NCBI GenBank assembly: GCA_003833135.1
Contig: QZLH01000593.1
Span: forward strand, 13,687 to 51,927
Source: Oehlia diaphana
Taxonomy: Eukaryota; Glomeromycota; Glomeromycetes; Glomerales; Glomeraceae
Reading direction: 5' to 3'
Length of the DNA stretch: 38,241 nt
Each line of letters starts with the position of its first letter. Within the stretch, counting starts at the first letter, position 1. Under the pieces are notes generated by a model. That model did no database searches and was not told the origin of the DNA. It saw nothing but the letters and a program-made list of their open reading frames with translations. The position numbers and the translations under genes are program-made. This document shows, piece by piece, positions 12,901 to 25,811 of this stretch.

Positions 12901-14324
12901 ATTTATTTAATATGGTTTAATTATTTTAGTGAACATATGGAAAAACTCTTCAGTTTTCTGCCTGAAGAGTTGTCATCATTCGTTGATTATGGCTGTAAGC
13001 ATGATAACATGTAAGTATAGTTTAAATACAAAAATCATATTATCTTCCAAAAAATTTGATAACGAATTTTTTTTTATCAAAAGTCAAGTTATTGGTATGA
13101 TAGCTTCTCTGGAAAAGTATATGCATGCAAATGAAAAAATTGGCCAAGATTATGTTGTAAGAATGTTACAGAAAGTAAGATTACATTGTCTTGGCAAATT
13201 TGAAGTATTCATTGTAAGTTGCTTCTAAATCATGTTGATTTGTTTTATTTTATTATAAATTTATATTAATATTAATTTGTGATATAGAATGATCAACTTA
13301 AAGCTATTGAAGAAACTAAAGTTACAACAAAAAAGCGAAAGGGCATAGTTGTTTTTATGCGTATATTTCCGGTAAGTTAATTGCCTATTTTCTTATTATT
13401 TGTCCTCTATTTTAAATTTATCTGTTTTATTTTTATAGCGCTTTGTTGAACGCATTGAACATTCAATGGTAGAATCAGAGAAACTTGAAATGCGTAGTAT
13501 TGTAAATAGAGCATATGAACGCATTGTTAAAACAATGTTTGAATGTGTAGAAGCTATCGCAAAAGATGCGGATTCTCCTGTCGATGACAAAGAACAATTG
13601 AATGCTCATATAATGACTTTAGGTACTTATTATAATTTTAAGTGGTTAATGTATTGTTATCTTAATACATTTTTTTTTTTACTAGAAAATATGCATTATT
13701 TTTATTCTGAAATTCGTTCACGTCGAATTAATATTCTTGAGCCATTTATGAGATATGCAAAGAGTTCGTATGATAAACATATGGAGGCATATGCTAAAGC
13801 AATGGTTCGAAGACCATTTGGAAAATTGCTGGTATGTATTATTTTTATCGTTTGATTTAAATATTTATTTCAATGTATTTTATTAGTTTTTGTATTATTA
13901 TTAGGAATTTTTTGAAGGTATAGAAAGTTTATTGAGAACAAATACAGCTCCAGAAGAAGTTGGATTTAGAATTCAATTTAATAAAGCAGCATTAAAGAAA
14001 GTTATATCACAATATCCCGGAAAAGAGGTAAAATAAAATTTCTTAAGTATATATTGTTTCATATAACAATTAACTTATTAGTTTGTTTTATAGATTAAGA
14101 AAGGTCTTGACTCACTGTACAAGCGAGTTGAAAAACATTTCAAGGAAGAAGAAGGAGGTCGTTTGTTGCAAGTTGTATGGCATGCAATAGAGGAAGAAGT
14201 AATTCGTAATCATGAAAGGTTTACATTAATAATTAATAAATGTTATCCTAATGCTAATATTACTTTAGAATTTTCTATGGATGATTTGTTGAGTTATTTC
14301 TCAGAGATAGCTAGAAGTCATTAA
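9960..14324 (+). CDS. SEC3: Exocyst complex component SEC3 (EXOC1)
   Basis: Exons: 9960-10053, 10117-10266, 10352-10476, 10546-10638, 10708-10771, 10851-11069, 11140-11393, 11480-11581, 11653-11785, 11859-11968, 12069-12224, 12289-12397, 12476-12609, 12717-12862, 12930-13010, 13084-13213, 13288-13371, 13439-13622, 13686-13831, 13905-14027, 14094-14324; 955 residues. Residues ~35-160 match the Sec3 N-terminal PIP2-binding PH-like domain (KNGKVQKVQLHKAK, FSIGRTWQLEQVRKIES). A Ser-rich linker follows to ~250. Then comes the helical part, with IESQNRGLQVQTANQKALL and, near the end, FERIEHSM-like and IEETKVTTKKRKGI segments. Sec3 marks exocytic sites and tethers secretory vesicles with the other exocyst subunits. 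Several donors are unusual (GTCTGT, GTTCGT twice, GTCAGT). The first intron donor (10054) is the least certain junction. Confidence 0.92.
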
Positions 14325-15407
14325 ATAACTTATTTTATTATAATTTATGTATTTCTTATTTAAGTATTAATAGATATTTGTTAATAATTACTATTTTAAA
14401 GTGAAATCTATGATATACTTTGGGTCATACTCTTTCTATGCAATTTTATTTACAATTTTATTATTAATACCTATATTTACAGTATATATATATTATCCTC
14501 TTGGCAGTTTCACACATATTACACAACTGTTTACAACTTGTCATCCTTATATTTCTGAAGAGAAATGACATCCAGGCATTTTGTGGTTATTTGGCACTTA
14601 TGGGTACCCTTTCAGGTTGACCTTTCCATCGTTTCTATACCATCATATTCATGTTTATTAATATCATTCTGGCAACAAACCACAAACATTTTCAGCAGGA
14701 TAAGAGATTACTACAGTAGAATAAGATACAGTACAAAACTATATACTACTTACATCCTAATTGTCAAACAAAATGGTTTATATTAGCAAATATTTCTAAA
14801 ATTTGCTTTGACAATCTGATACATAAATACACCACACTATATGCTGTATATGTTAAACCAGGAAATTTTATCACTAATATTATTAATTACATAACATCAA
14901 TACATCTGAAATTTGAATCAAAGGTGCTGTATTCATTTAGTAAAGGAGGCGCTGTTTTTTATTTTATTATTAATTACATTTTTATTGCTTGTTGGTCTTA
15001 AGGTTCTTGGTTATAATCTTTGCATGATATTTTACACGTACAGTAGTTCAGGACAAAACTAAGTGGATGGGATATGGTCAAACAACTAGCAACCTCAGCA
15101 TTTTACATCATTGATGAATCTACGCACTTTTCTTATTTTTTTTTTCTCTGTTATTTTGTTTAAGGGGTTTTTGGGGAGTAAAAGGAGTGAGAGAATTGAG
15201 AGAATTATAGTATACGCATCATCATCTTTTTTTTTCTTTCCTATATTATTGTTAAGACTTTATTTTAAGTAACAAACCTTTTAATATTTATGTATAAAAA
15301 TTTCTTTAAATTAAGTATAATTTATTATTTATAAAAAATTTATATTAAACTTAAGTAAAAATACAAATATTTGACTCTTTTTCAGTATAATTTAGAAAAT
15401 ATGTAAT
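14325..15407. other. Convergent intergenic region between SEC3 and the SAMHD1-like gene
   Basis: About 1.1 kb between two stop codons. It should hold both 3' UTRs. A patch at about 14500-14720 has more G and C than its surroundings and one 73-codon open frame, but that frame has no family resemblance, an atypical composition and no intron support. No RNA gene or mobile element was recognised. Confidence 0.55.
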
Positions 15408-17663
15408 TTATGAATTAATAATGCTAACTCTGTGTTTTGATATTCTTTGATCATTTGAACTTTGACTTGAATGACGTCTTTTTTTAGAAGTTTCATAACC
15501 TTCAGGTAATGTATAGCCCCGACTCGGAGTTATTTCTTCGTTAGGTATTGTATTATGAGGAGCGTGGATTTTCAATAATTTTCGAAAACATTCCTGAATA
15601 GGCTTCATCTGATAATAAATAAAGTGGTTAATAATATAATATTGAAAACATATGCTCGAATAAATTTAATAAGTTTACCTTTTCAGGTTTTCTGGCAAAA
15701 ATCCGAATACTAATTTCTTCATACTTCTCTGGAACAAGATAACTTACTTGTGATTTTGTCAAATTAAAGGCTACAAAGATTTGAAATAAATTAAATAATG
15801 GGAATTATACGAATTATATAATACGTATTAATAAATATTTACTTTCATCCAAATTATATTGATTATAAAATTTAACATAATCAACAGGATTCTTATCATT
15901 CATTGCATAATTCAACTTAAGTCGATCCACAATTATATCATCTTCCTCGAGTCTATCATTTTCCCCCTGGTGCGCTATGATTTCTCGAGCATTTATTTTT
16001 TGCTGTTATATAAGCGAAAATATTCATTAGATTTATAAGTTTAAATATTTAATGTTAAACATGTCTAACTTTTTACCTCAGTTAAGTGGTTTTTTAACTC
16101 ATCAGAGACTAAATATTCATCAACAAACTTATAAAGTTTTCTAGTTCGGATTCGATTAATGATCTCTCTTGACTTTGCCAAACCCTAAAAAGGATTATAA
16201 TGATAAACTATTTATTTTACACTACATGTACAAATATTTAGCTGTAATTTACCGGTTCTTTTGAAAATTCAATTTGATTTAGGATTGTATCATTTAATTG
16301 CAAATAATCTTCCGGATTATCGATACTTTTTGATATTCCGAGAATTGAATCTGCTTCAACTAAAGCATCACATAACATGTATTCTATGGCTTTGCCTGAT
16401 ATTTTACATAAATATTTACATAGGTAAATATTTAATTGAATCATAAAAATAAGAATAAACTGAACAAACTGTGTAAAATTCACTTACCAACGCGATGATT
16501 ATAAACCTGCTTGTGTAAAGAATACCGTGTTTGAAACAATTCATAAATATTATAGCATTCCTTAAAATAATACGCAATTTGTTCATCGACAACACGTGAA
16601 TATCTCATAAGTCTTGAGAAATCGAACAAAGATTTCATCCCAAGATAGTAACAATCACGTTCCAGGTAATCAAATTTATCGACATCAATTGAATTGCGTT
16701 TATTTGCAACTACATCAAATAAATATCGAGATCGATTTGGACTAAATTTAAATTATCATATATGAATATTTCTTGAATATGATAATCACACAGCGATAGA
16801 ATGTTCATAAATTTACCATTTGCTCCAATCCCCAGCGATTAAAGCTTTAATGAACTTTACATCATCTGTACCTAATTCAAAATCTATTTCATTAGTTTCT
16901 AAAAGATGGTCAAACATCTTTTCAGAGCCTATTTCATGTCTCCATTCAATATTGGGTCTTTTATATAAAATAAAAAAGGTGGTAATAATTAAATTATGTG
17001 ATAGTAATGGTTTAAAATGCTAGATAATTTCTTTAACTAACCTTGTACGTGGAATAATTTCATTATCGAAAGCATGACTAAATGGGCCATGTCCTATAAA
17101 TTATACATCATCAATTCGAAATGGAGGACTTACGGTCAGTTCAGATTGATCAACTTACCCAAATCATGACACAAGGCAGCTAATGTCACACATTCTAAAT
17201 CTTTCTCAACTTTAAGGTCAGGCTGCCTGTCCTGAAGTCCTTTCACCAAAGAGTAGGCAAGATGTGCAACGCCTAAAATATAACAGATTAGTCTTGGACA
17301 AAATCATTCATGATCTCCTAATTTAGCCAGAATTATGGGTTTAATGTGACCTGATTTCGTTACCTATAGAATGTTCAAACCTATTGTGACTGGCACCAGG
17401 AAATACGTAATAAGTTGTTCCTAATTGCTTTATATTACGTAATCTTTGAAAATGTGGAGTATCGATGAATTGGATTACCCAATCATCGAATTCCATTAAT
17501 CCCTATTGATAAATTAATTAATTTGTTGTTTAAAGTTGAGCTTAAAATTTATTTTATACGTTACGTGGATAGGGTCTTTAATTCTCTTTGGCAACATAGA
17601 GTCAACATACAGTTCGAAAGTTGAAATATCACTTGTGTTATAATTGCAAGGACTGAGAGACAT
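15408..17663 (-). CDS. SAMHD1: SAMHD1-like HD-domain dNTP triphosphohydrolase (no SAM domain)
   Basis: Exons on the minus strand: 17565-17663, 17364-17502, 17159-17272, 17042-17093, 16817-16957, 16488-16741, 16253-16395, 16077-16184, 15843-16002, 15679-15770, 15408-15608; 500 residues. The HD metal site is complete: His77 in SHNRFEHS, His115-Asp116 in CHDLGHGPFSH, and Asp203 in [11 protein letters not shown]. The stretch DTPHFQRLR (47-55) keeps the Asp, Gln and Arg that line the guanine-nucleotide allosteric site of human SAMHD1. SAMHD1 hydrolyses dNTPs to deoxynucleosides and triphosphate and so controls dNTP pools. Only ~33 residues precede the catalytic core, so the animal SAM domain is absent. 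The C-terminus has a basic KKRR followed by Ser-rich sequence, possibly a nuclear signal. Divergent from NPRL2. Confidence 0.94.
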
Positions 17664-18019
17664 GGTGAAAGCGAAGGTCCGTTTATATATAAATGAAAGG
17701 AAAAAAATTTGAAAGGAAACTATTGGCTATTTGCAATTCAGTATTAAAACGAGATAGTATAATAGTTTCAATATAACTATAAGAGGAAACAAAGAAAATA
17801 TTCTAATATTTCATTTTTTCCTAAATGATTTACATTATGGAATTCAAACAAAAATTTTTTGAGGATAAAGAAGGTTTTTTTTGTACAAATTTCTTAATTA
17901 GGTGAGATTAAAAATACCATATAACGCTATAATCTGGTAAAAAAAAAAATCAATGATGCAATTAATGCACATTTCATCAGATAATCAATTTTTCCCTTTT
18001 TTCCTTAATTTTTTTTGAT
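17664..18019. promoter_or_regulatory. Divergent promoter between the SAMHD1-like gene and NPRL2
   Basis: These 356 bp lie between two start codons facing away from each other and must hold both promoters. The sequence is rich in T-runs (near 17877-17882 and 17998-18016) and A-runs (near 17938-17949), as in poly(dA:dT) promoters of AT-rich fungi. No specific factor site was recognised. Confidence 0.55.
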
Positions 18020-19807
18020 ATGCAAGATTACGCTCAACAAGAAAGTGATTTTCAAGCTGGAATTCCACCGCGTCTAATTTCAATATTTTATTCAGTATTT
18101 GATCTCAATAAAGGGCCAAAGGTAGTATTTGAAGTACCAGAAGGTTCCATAATATCCACAGGACTGTCAACATCGATCATAGATTTTGATTCAATTTCGG
18201 AGTATATTATACCAAAACAACAATTATGCGGACATTTAGTTAGTATATGTACTGAATCATATAAAATTATGGGATTCCCGGTGTATATAGAAGATGATAA
18301 GTACGAGAGGAATGCATTTATGTTTAATTTAAGTTTTGTATTTGACCGTGATGCCGATACTTCGAGTTATGAACCTGTTGTTAGAAAAGTTGCGAGAGTT
18401 CTAACTTCTTTAGAAGTAAGTTGCCGTAGAATTGTAATTTTATTACATTATCATCAAATTAATTAATATTTCTTTTGAAAGACTGAAAATGAGTTTTTAT
18501 CAAATGAAGCTACAAAGGATGTTATGTACAATATTATCGAACAACTTCTTGAGGATCTTAATAGCTACTGCGAATGCCAAATCCCGATCAGTCAGTAATT
18601 TTTTTTTTTTATTTAGCTATTCGCTTGATAGTAATTCTAAATAAATATTATTAAATAAGAATTATTTTTAGACTCTGCAAATACAATTAATTTAAAATTA
18701 TTTCCAACTTATCGTAATCCTCCGCCAGTTTATGATTATCAAGTGCCAATTTGCACAGTTAATCTTAAAGCATTGATGGATGACAATTGGGATATTACGA
18801 TGAAAAAGGTTAGTTGAGAATTTGAAAAATTATTATTTAACTAACTAAAAAGAACTTCATTCGTTTGAACGTATTAGATAGCGATGCATATAAATGGCAT
18901 ACATCATGTTAAAAAAATAGCAGAAATAGCGGATGTGGATTATGGACTTGCCAGAAAATGCATGGAACATTTGTTGTACGTGTATGCGAATGTTTTAATA
19001 AACTGGTTAATGTTTTATTTAATTTATTTTCATTAGGTATTATGGATGTGTTATCATGATTGATATTTTCCAGGTAATCAATAAAATAAATTTATTTTCT
19101 TGACGCGTTACTTTTATAAGAACGTAAATACATTTTCAACTTCTTAGTTTTCAAATGTATATGCCGTAAAACCAGATATTATGAGAATAATTGAGGATGA
19201 AACAGTTCAGAGCGAATGTTTATCATATGTGAAAAAACCTGGTAAGCAAAATATTGCCACCTATTCTGCGTTCCTTTGATATTAAGCATTTTTTTTTTTA
19301 TTTGTAGGCACGACACCACCTTCGTTTGCCAAATTATTTTCTCTATACTGTTCATTAAAACATGGATCTACACTCAAAGAATGGGTTCAGGATAATCAAG
19401 TTGAGTCTCTGAATATAGACATTAGGTATTGTAAAAAAATTTTACAAACTTGAGTTGAATTATTATTAACTGGTTATTTTACAATTCCTGTAAACTATTC
19501 AGACGATTCATATCCTTTGGTGTAATCAAAGGGTTTTTATATCGAGTTCACAAATATCCAATATTACCTGAACCACATAACCAACAAAGTGAATTACCAT
19601 CTCGACTGCGAAAGTGAGTAAAAAAAATATCAAAAAAAAAAAAATATATATTTCTTTTTACTTTTATTGATGTTCTCTTGCATACATTAAAGATTACTTA
19701 ATGGGAAGCATCATTATGATGAGATCTGTACAATGGAGGGTTGTAGTGCCCGTAAACTAGATGAAATTCTTGCTGCTGAGCCTGAAGTCAAATTTATTTG
19801 GAGATAA
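18020..19807 (+). CDS. NPRL2: NPRL2/Npr2, GATOR1 (SEACIT) complex subunit
   Basis: Exons: 18020-18415, 18482-18590, 18672-18808, 18878-18975, 19037-19073, 19148-19241, 19308-19425, 19503-19613, 19693-19807; 404 residues. The N-terminal longin-type domain shows PRLISIFYSVFDLNKGPKV, then the conserved ISEYIIPKQQLCGHLVSIC, and FVFDRDADTSSYEPVVRKVA. The middle has PVYDYQVPICTVNLKAL, and the C-terminus GFLYRVHKYPILPE and YDEICTMEGCSARKLDEIL. With NPRL3/Npr3 and DEPDC5/Iml1 it forms the GTPase-activating complex for RagA/Gtr1 that turns TORC1 off when amino acids or nitrogen are scarce, at the vacuole or lysosome. The length is close to the human protein. The second intron uses a GTCAGT donor, required by frame; the fourth donor, GTACGT at 18976, also follows from frame. 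Confidence 0.95.
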
Positions 19808-20574
19808 TTAAACTAATTTTTATATTTATGGTAATGAGATATTTTAGCTATTTAATTCTTAAGATGATTGGTAAGTATTAAGGTAAATAATGGGTATTAA
19901 TTACTAACTTAAAATTACTAATAACGTTAAAATGAAATACCAATAACATATATTAGTTAATATTTTAGGGGGTGGGGAAAATCTTAGGTTACACATAATA
20001 TTAACTATGTAAAATGGTTGTGATTGGTCATAAAATCTTACCTGGGGGTGGGGGAGTAAACGTTACTATTAGCTAATATATGTCACTGCCCTTATATATT
20101 ATCACCTAATTTAATATCATGTAATTTACTCAAAAAAAAAAGCATAATAAATATTATTTTAGTGCTCCTAATATGATTACTTTTTGATGTCATTCGTGTT
20201 GTTCGTGAATAAATCGCGATAATAAATATAAACTATATCTAAGAAAGTTTAATTTCGTTTCATTTTTTACTCATAATAGACTTTCAAAATTTAAACTGAA
20301 GTTTATGTTGATCAATGCAATTGACTGACTCTCATGAAGAATAGACAACAATGACATTGACTATCGTAATTTTTTAACATCTTTTTAACGATATTTCAGC
20401 TCATAAATTTTTAAGCTTGTAAAAATTATATTATTTATTTATTGAAAGATAAAATAAAGTTCATACCTAAACTTTCAATTTCTTTATTTTCTTTACTTTC
20501 AGTAAAGTAAAAAATATATATATAATTTTCAGTTAAAAAGTTTTATACTAATTTAACTCGTTACAATTAGCAAC
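19808..20574. other. Intergenic region between NPRL2 and the coiled-coil gene
   Basis: About 770 bp without coding sequence. It includes the 3' UTR of NPRL2, a 138-bp G-rich inverted-repeat element (19946-20083, listed separately) and, after ~20150, plain AT-rich sequence that should act as promoter and 5' UTR of the downstream gene. Confidence 0.6.
19946..20083. repeat. 138-bp inverted-repeat element carrying two double G-tracts (MITE-like)
   Basis: The left end acatatattagttaat (19946-19961) and the right end attagctaatatatgt (20068-20083) are inverted copies matching at 15 of 16 bases. Inside lie GGGGGTGGGG (19968-19977) and GGGGGTGGGGG (20044-20054) on the same strand. Each is next to a direct repeat aaaatctta (19978-19986 and 20032-20040). 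A second inverted pair is gttaatatt/aatattaac (19956-19964 and 19997-20005). No clear target-site duplication was seen, so a MITE is a suggestion rather than a conclusion. Four G-tracts on one strand could also form a G-quadruplex. Confidence 0.45.
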
Positions 20575-23500
20575 ATGTCTGCGGAGGAATATTCCAAACC
20601 AATTAACCAAGAAAATATTGAAGTAATATCACCAACTTTAAATTTCGAATCATTATCTCGTTCGATTTTTGCTAATGATTCAAGGCAAAAACCAGAATTA
20701 TTCTTTAAACACCAAAATCGGAATCCTTTTTTAAAGGAAAAAAGAATTGTTCATGACCAAGTCGCAGAGTTTTCTGATGCATCTGATATCAATACTAATA
20801 TTAAAACTCCAAATGTATTTGCATCTCCGCTTTTCAGGACAAGAACACGTTTATCGTTTAAAGAATTTCAAAAGAAAGAGATTAATAATCCGCTAAGTTC
20901 ACCCGCTGTTCAAAATAATATTGCAGGTTTATCTTTCGAGAAAAATGAAAAAGAATTAAAAGACACTACAAATGAGCCATTTAAACTTAACCCACCTAAT
21001 TTTAAAAAGAAAACTATTTCAGAAAAAGAAATTTTAAACCAAGAAATTTCAAATCAAGGGAATTCTTCAGATAATAAAAAAGCAGTAGAACATCCTAATC
21101 AAGAACTTTCAATTCATGATAAATCTAACGATACTTTTGATCAAACACCCCCAATTCAAGAGAAACTCAGAAAGACTTCAGATAAAGTGGATTATGTTGA
21201 TTATAGTTTACTTGATAATCCTTCACCTCAATCTCTAGAATTGTCCGGGCAACCATTATCATCTCCATCCGAGGATAAATATTTAGTTCATGATACAAAA
21301 TCTGGTACTTGTACAGGTCAGACAACTTTAGATTATAACGAAATAAAAGATAGTACCGATATACTTAAAGAAAATGACAAGGATATCACCGAAAAATCTA
21401 ATTTATTTAAAAAACCACTTCCGGAAAATAATCAAAATAATACTAATTTCTATTGTTCTGGAAACCCTTCGAGCAATACTTCATCATCTTACTCAAAAGT
21501 TGATGATCAACAACCAAAGCTTAAATTTCATGATAAAGTTGACTCTTCAAATCAGTTTCAAGTTATGGCAAACTTAAATAAGGATAACAATATATATCCT
21601 AATACGGAACATAGCAATTCTGATACAAATGGTCATTTAAGAAGTGATGATGATTTAAATCTAATAGTTAAAGCTGTTCAAAGATGGAGAGATGAGGTGA
21701 TTAGAAGAGATTACCTTATAGGAGAATTGGTGAGATGCGTTATATTTTCGCGTTTTATTTGTTAACTTTAATGAACTTTAGGAATCCAAACTAATATGAT
21801 TGGTTATCAGCGTTCTCAGACTTTCACACTTCGCGATACTTTAGAACATAAAGAACATTCTTTATCTCATTATCGCGAGCGTATGTTTTTTGTGGAATCA
21901 ATGGTCAAACGTCAAAATAGTTATACTGAACGTAGTCGAGAAAGGATAAATAATGTCAAGTTAAAGTATTCTTTGTTTAGAAACCTACTTTGTAATATGG
22001 GCAAGAATATTGAAGAAATATATAGCCAGAAAGAAAGAATCGAAAAAGAGATCGAGTCAATGAGATTAGGTAAATGGCATTAACATTTCTTTTATTCGCT
22101 TATAAATACTCAAATTGAATTTTCTGATAAAAGAATTTAGTAAGCTTACTACTAAACATAAATCAACCTTGGATAATTACGCCGTAATATCTCAAACACG
22201 TATGTCTTTAATATTTAAATTTATTGTTTTTTTTTATTAATATTTTAGATTTTTATAAAATATTGGATATTTAGAGCAAGCTCAAATTACACAAATTTCT
22301 GAACTTAACGCACAGCTTAATAACGCTATAACTCAATTACGTCAAGGTACACAGGAGGTAGATAACAAAGTATCGCGATCTTCATCTGTTCTTGATGCTA
22401 TTCGCTTAAAGTTAGAACATTTGTTAAATGAGCTTGAAAGTGAGAAGTCAGCACATGCAGAAGAATTTCAAAAACTCAAACTCAAATTTGAGCGTGCTGA
22501 AGAAGATAATCGAAATTTGGTAAAGTCGAATAAAGAAAATGAAGAAAAGTATGTTATTAATTTATAAACTGATAAATTTTTTATTTATCAACTGATAATT
22601 TCGTTCATTTACTTTAATTTAGAATTACTTCTCTAACGGCCAATAATGATCGGGAAATTGAGTCCGCCAAATTGGAATGCACTCGATTGAATTCAATAAT
22701 TAAGGAGAAAGATGAGCGGTAGATTTTTTAAAGATAAGATTATACATTTATATATTCACCTTCTCTTTATCTTACGCGGATTTTTTCCTTTATAGAATAA
22801 ATCAGTTAGGCATAGTTGAAAAGGAAAAAGATGAGTTTAAAGTAGAGATTAGCCAAGCAAAGGATTATGCAGAAAAAGAAGTTCATTCACTCAAACAAGA
22901 GATGGAAATGATGCGTGCTCGACATGAAATTGATATTAAGTGTGTCGAAGCAAAATTTCGTGAGGACCATAATATACTACAGAATGATTTTCACAAAGAA
23001 CGCTGTCAGTTTGAAGCCAAATTGCGTGAAGAACGTATTCGGTTAGAATCAGAATACCGTGAGGAACGTACTCATCGTTCACGTCTAGAAGACGAATGTC
23101 GGGACGAAATATCAAAGCGCTTTAGAATTGAAATTGAATTGAGAAGTTCTGAACAAAAAATAGAAGAATTATCCAAGACTAACGATAAAAATAATATAAG
23201 GTCGACTGAGTTGTCTAATGCTACGGACATTAATTTTTGTTACTTAAAAAAAAAATTATGTTAAATCATTAAATAGGATTGCACAATTAGAATCTCAATT
23301 AAACGAAATAGATCGCCGTCAAACGAACATTTCTACTGGTACTTAATTTCTTTCTTAAACCATATTAAATGAACGATTATATAAAATTTAATTGTAAATT
23401 TTAGTCGCTGTTGGAACAGCTGATATCCTGGAGCTGGATCTTCAAATCGAGCATAAAAAAATTGTTTCTGAACTTAGTCAAGAAAGCTTTGATGATAAAA

Positions 23501-25165
23501 AGAGAATTGAAGAATTAATATCTGAGCTGGAGACTTGGAAAGTAAAATATAGATAAATTTATTTTATCCATACTCTTCCTTTATAATAAAACCATTAATT
23601 TCATGTTTTAATCTTCTAAGTCAAGGGCTAGTTCATTTGAATCACAACTGACTTCATTGAAATTAGAATATGACGAGTTGCAAAACGAACACAGCAGATC
23701 CCTTGTGGAGATTAGTAACAATTATCTGCAGGTAATTTCCGTTTACTTACTTTAAATGTGAGATCAGACCATTAATCAGTCTAAACTTCGATAAATTAGA
23801 ACAAAGAAGCAGTGAATAAAGCGCTTAAACTCGCTGCTAACGATTACCAGGAAACAGCTAAGAGAATTAATATAGAACATGAAAGTGAGATTCGTAAACG
23901 TGATTGTAAAATTCGTGAAGCGGAAACAAAAGATGCTTTTTTAACAGAAGAAAATGTATGTTGATTTTTTTTGAATTGAGAATAATCATTATATTTATTT
24001 GTTGCTACTATTCTTTTTCTAGCAAGCGTTAAAATCCAAGCTATCCGAAATGGAAAATCATAATAAATCTTTACAATGCCAATTAGTAAGTATTTTATAT
24101 ATTTTTGTTATTTATAAATTTCGATCTGATTTTCGAACCGAAACAAAACGTTTAGGATTCTTTGAAAAACAATGTTAATTCGGAAAATGTCGCATCGACT
24201 TCTGAAAAAGTAAAGATATGGATAAATTTCATAACTGTTAACACTGATTAATATTTGTTTTGTTGTAGAATAAAGTAAACTTAGAAAGTAATGACTCAGT
24301 AATATCTAAACTTTCTCCGCCCGGAGTAAATGTCGATTCATTTTCTTTCAAATATTGGATTTGAATAAAAACAAAAAAAATTATTAACTAGATTATTAAT
24401 GAAAAAGGAATGTGGAAATTCGAGAATTACCCAAGAAAACTCTGAGATTTTAAAAAATGAACAACATTATCAATATGCTCGTAGACTTTTAACATTAACC
24501 GAAATTGATGCAATGATCTTGGTGATTTTATTTTATTTACATTCATTTTTATAAACTTATTTATTCATTTAAATATAACATATAGGAATCAACATCGGGG
24601 AGATTCACTAATGTAGATACAAAAGTTAATGATGTTCGAACAACAGAGGAACTTAATAATACTTTAATGGTGAGCTGTTGAGATACACCTAGAATTAATA
24701 AATTACTAAATTACTATTAATATGTTGTTTTTATTATAGTTACAAGAAACCGAACACGTTTCCCAAAATGTTATAATTCAATCAGGACAATCTAATAATG
24801 CTTTATTTGATTCTTGTCAAAATTCTAATAATATGAGAGATATAGATGACTGGTTATCACCTGGTACTAAATTGAGGTCAAAACGACGAAAGGTAATTTG
24901 TGTACTTGCAATTTATCCCCTTTATTTTGTATTTTTTTTTAATATTTTTTTTTTTTTTTAAAAAAAAAATTAAATTTAAAAGAGAGATTATCCGGAAAGT
25001 GTGAATAAGCCTGAACCAATTGAACGATTTCCTGTTCAAGCAAAAAATGTTTCTATGAATGTTGATGTGAAAGAAGAATCGAAGTTAGAGGCAAGCTTCC
25101 GATTCAGAGGTAAATCGAAGGTTGGACGTCGATTTACAACTGGAAGAACTAATGGAAGAGAGTAA
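20575..25165 (+). CDS. Long coiled-coil protein, family not recognised
   Basis: Exons: 20575-21729, 21811-22069, 22134-22199, 22275-22548, 22623-22718, 22796-23200, 23277-23338, 23405-23541, 23621-23731, 23800-23955, 24023-24085, 24156-24209, 24269-24325, 24408-24521, 24586-24669, 24740-24892, 24983-25165; 1142 residues. Residues 1-~365 are polar and probably disordered, with several SP/TP sites. Residues ~370-940 are almost continuous heptad-rich coiled coil (for example LEHLLNELESEKSAHAEEF, and a run rich in RxEREExR-like repeats near 760-850). The tail is polar again, with DDWLSPGTKLRSKRRK and a very basic end (FRGKSKVGRRFTTGRTN). The shape suits a structural or scaffold protein of spindle, septum or chromosome axis, but no family motif was identified. 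The donor at 23201 (GTCGAC) and the acceptors after 21810 and 24407 were chosen by frame and are the weaker junctions. Confidence 0.8.
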
Positions 25166-25811
25166 ATATGGCATTGATGAATATATCTTTCTAATCATAT
25201 AATTAAAAGAATATAACAATATTTGTATAAAACAAATGACAAAAAAACTTTTATCTAATTGATCATAATTAATAACGATTAGGAAATTTCGTATACTTTG
25301 CATATGTGTACATCATAAATAATAATATAATTATTTCTCTATTTATAAAATAACGTTTACTTAAAAATAGAAAGTTTTTAATTACTCTTTATCGTTGAGA
25401 ATTAAAATTAAAGAACAACGAAAAATCAAATAGCAGTGTCACACAAAGATAAGCAATTTTACAATCATACTGTCGTTTTTGCCGGACTTACTGTTTATAC
25501 AAAATGCGATGTTATCTTTTAAATCTGTTTACTATTAACCGGAAATTTTACGACTATGACGACCTAGCCTCAAAAAAACCAGCAAATCAGAAAAAAAAGC
25601 CACAAAAAAAAACCTGGCACAACTATAAATAAACAACATTCATTATATAAATAGTTTAAAAGAATTCCAAAAACTTCCGAAGAGAGATAAGTTTGATAGG
25701 TGGGTTAATAAATTGTATAAATTCAGCACATCATCCCCTATACCTAAATACCAAGCAACCAAACAAAAATTTTTTTAATAATAAAAAAAAAACTTCTGAA
25801 GGAATAAAACA
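25166..25811. promoter_or_regulatory. Intergenic and promoter region of the SLY41-like gene
   Basis: About 650 bp between the stop codon of the coiled-coil gene and the next start. It is AT-rich with A-runs near 25574-25612 and 25763-25795 just before the ATG, typical of an A-rich 5' UTR. An overlapping 95-codon frame at 25693-25980 is a shadow of the SLY41-like N-terminus. Confidence 0.55.

Noticed and set aside
14565..14786. 73-codon frame downstream of SEC3
   Set aside because: No protein-like composition or family resemblance, lies in a convergent 3' region, and has no splice partners.
24930..24982. T-run followed by A-run as a terminator or insertion scar
   Set aside because: It lies inside an intron of the coiled-coil gene and fits the general homopolymer content of the introns.
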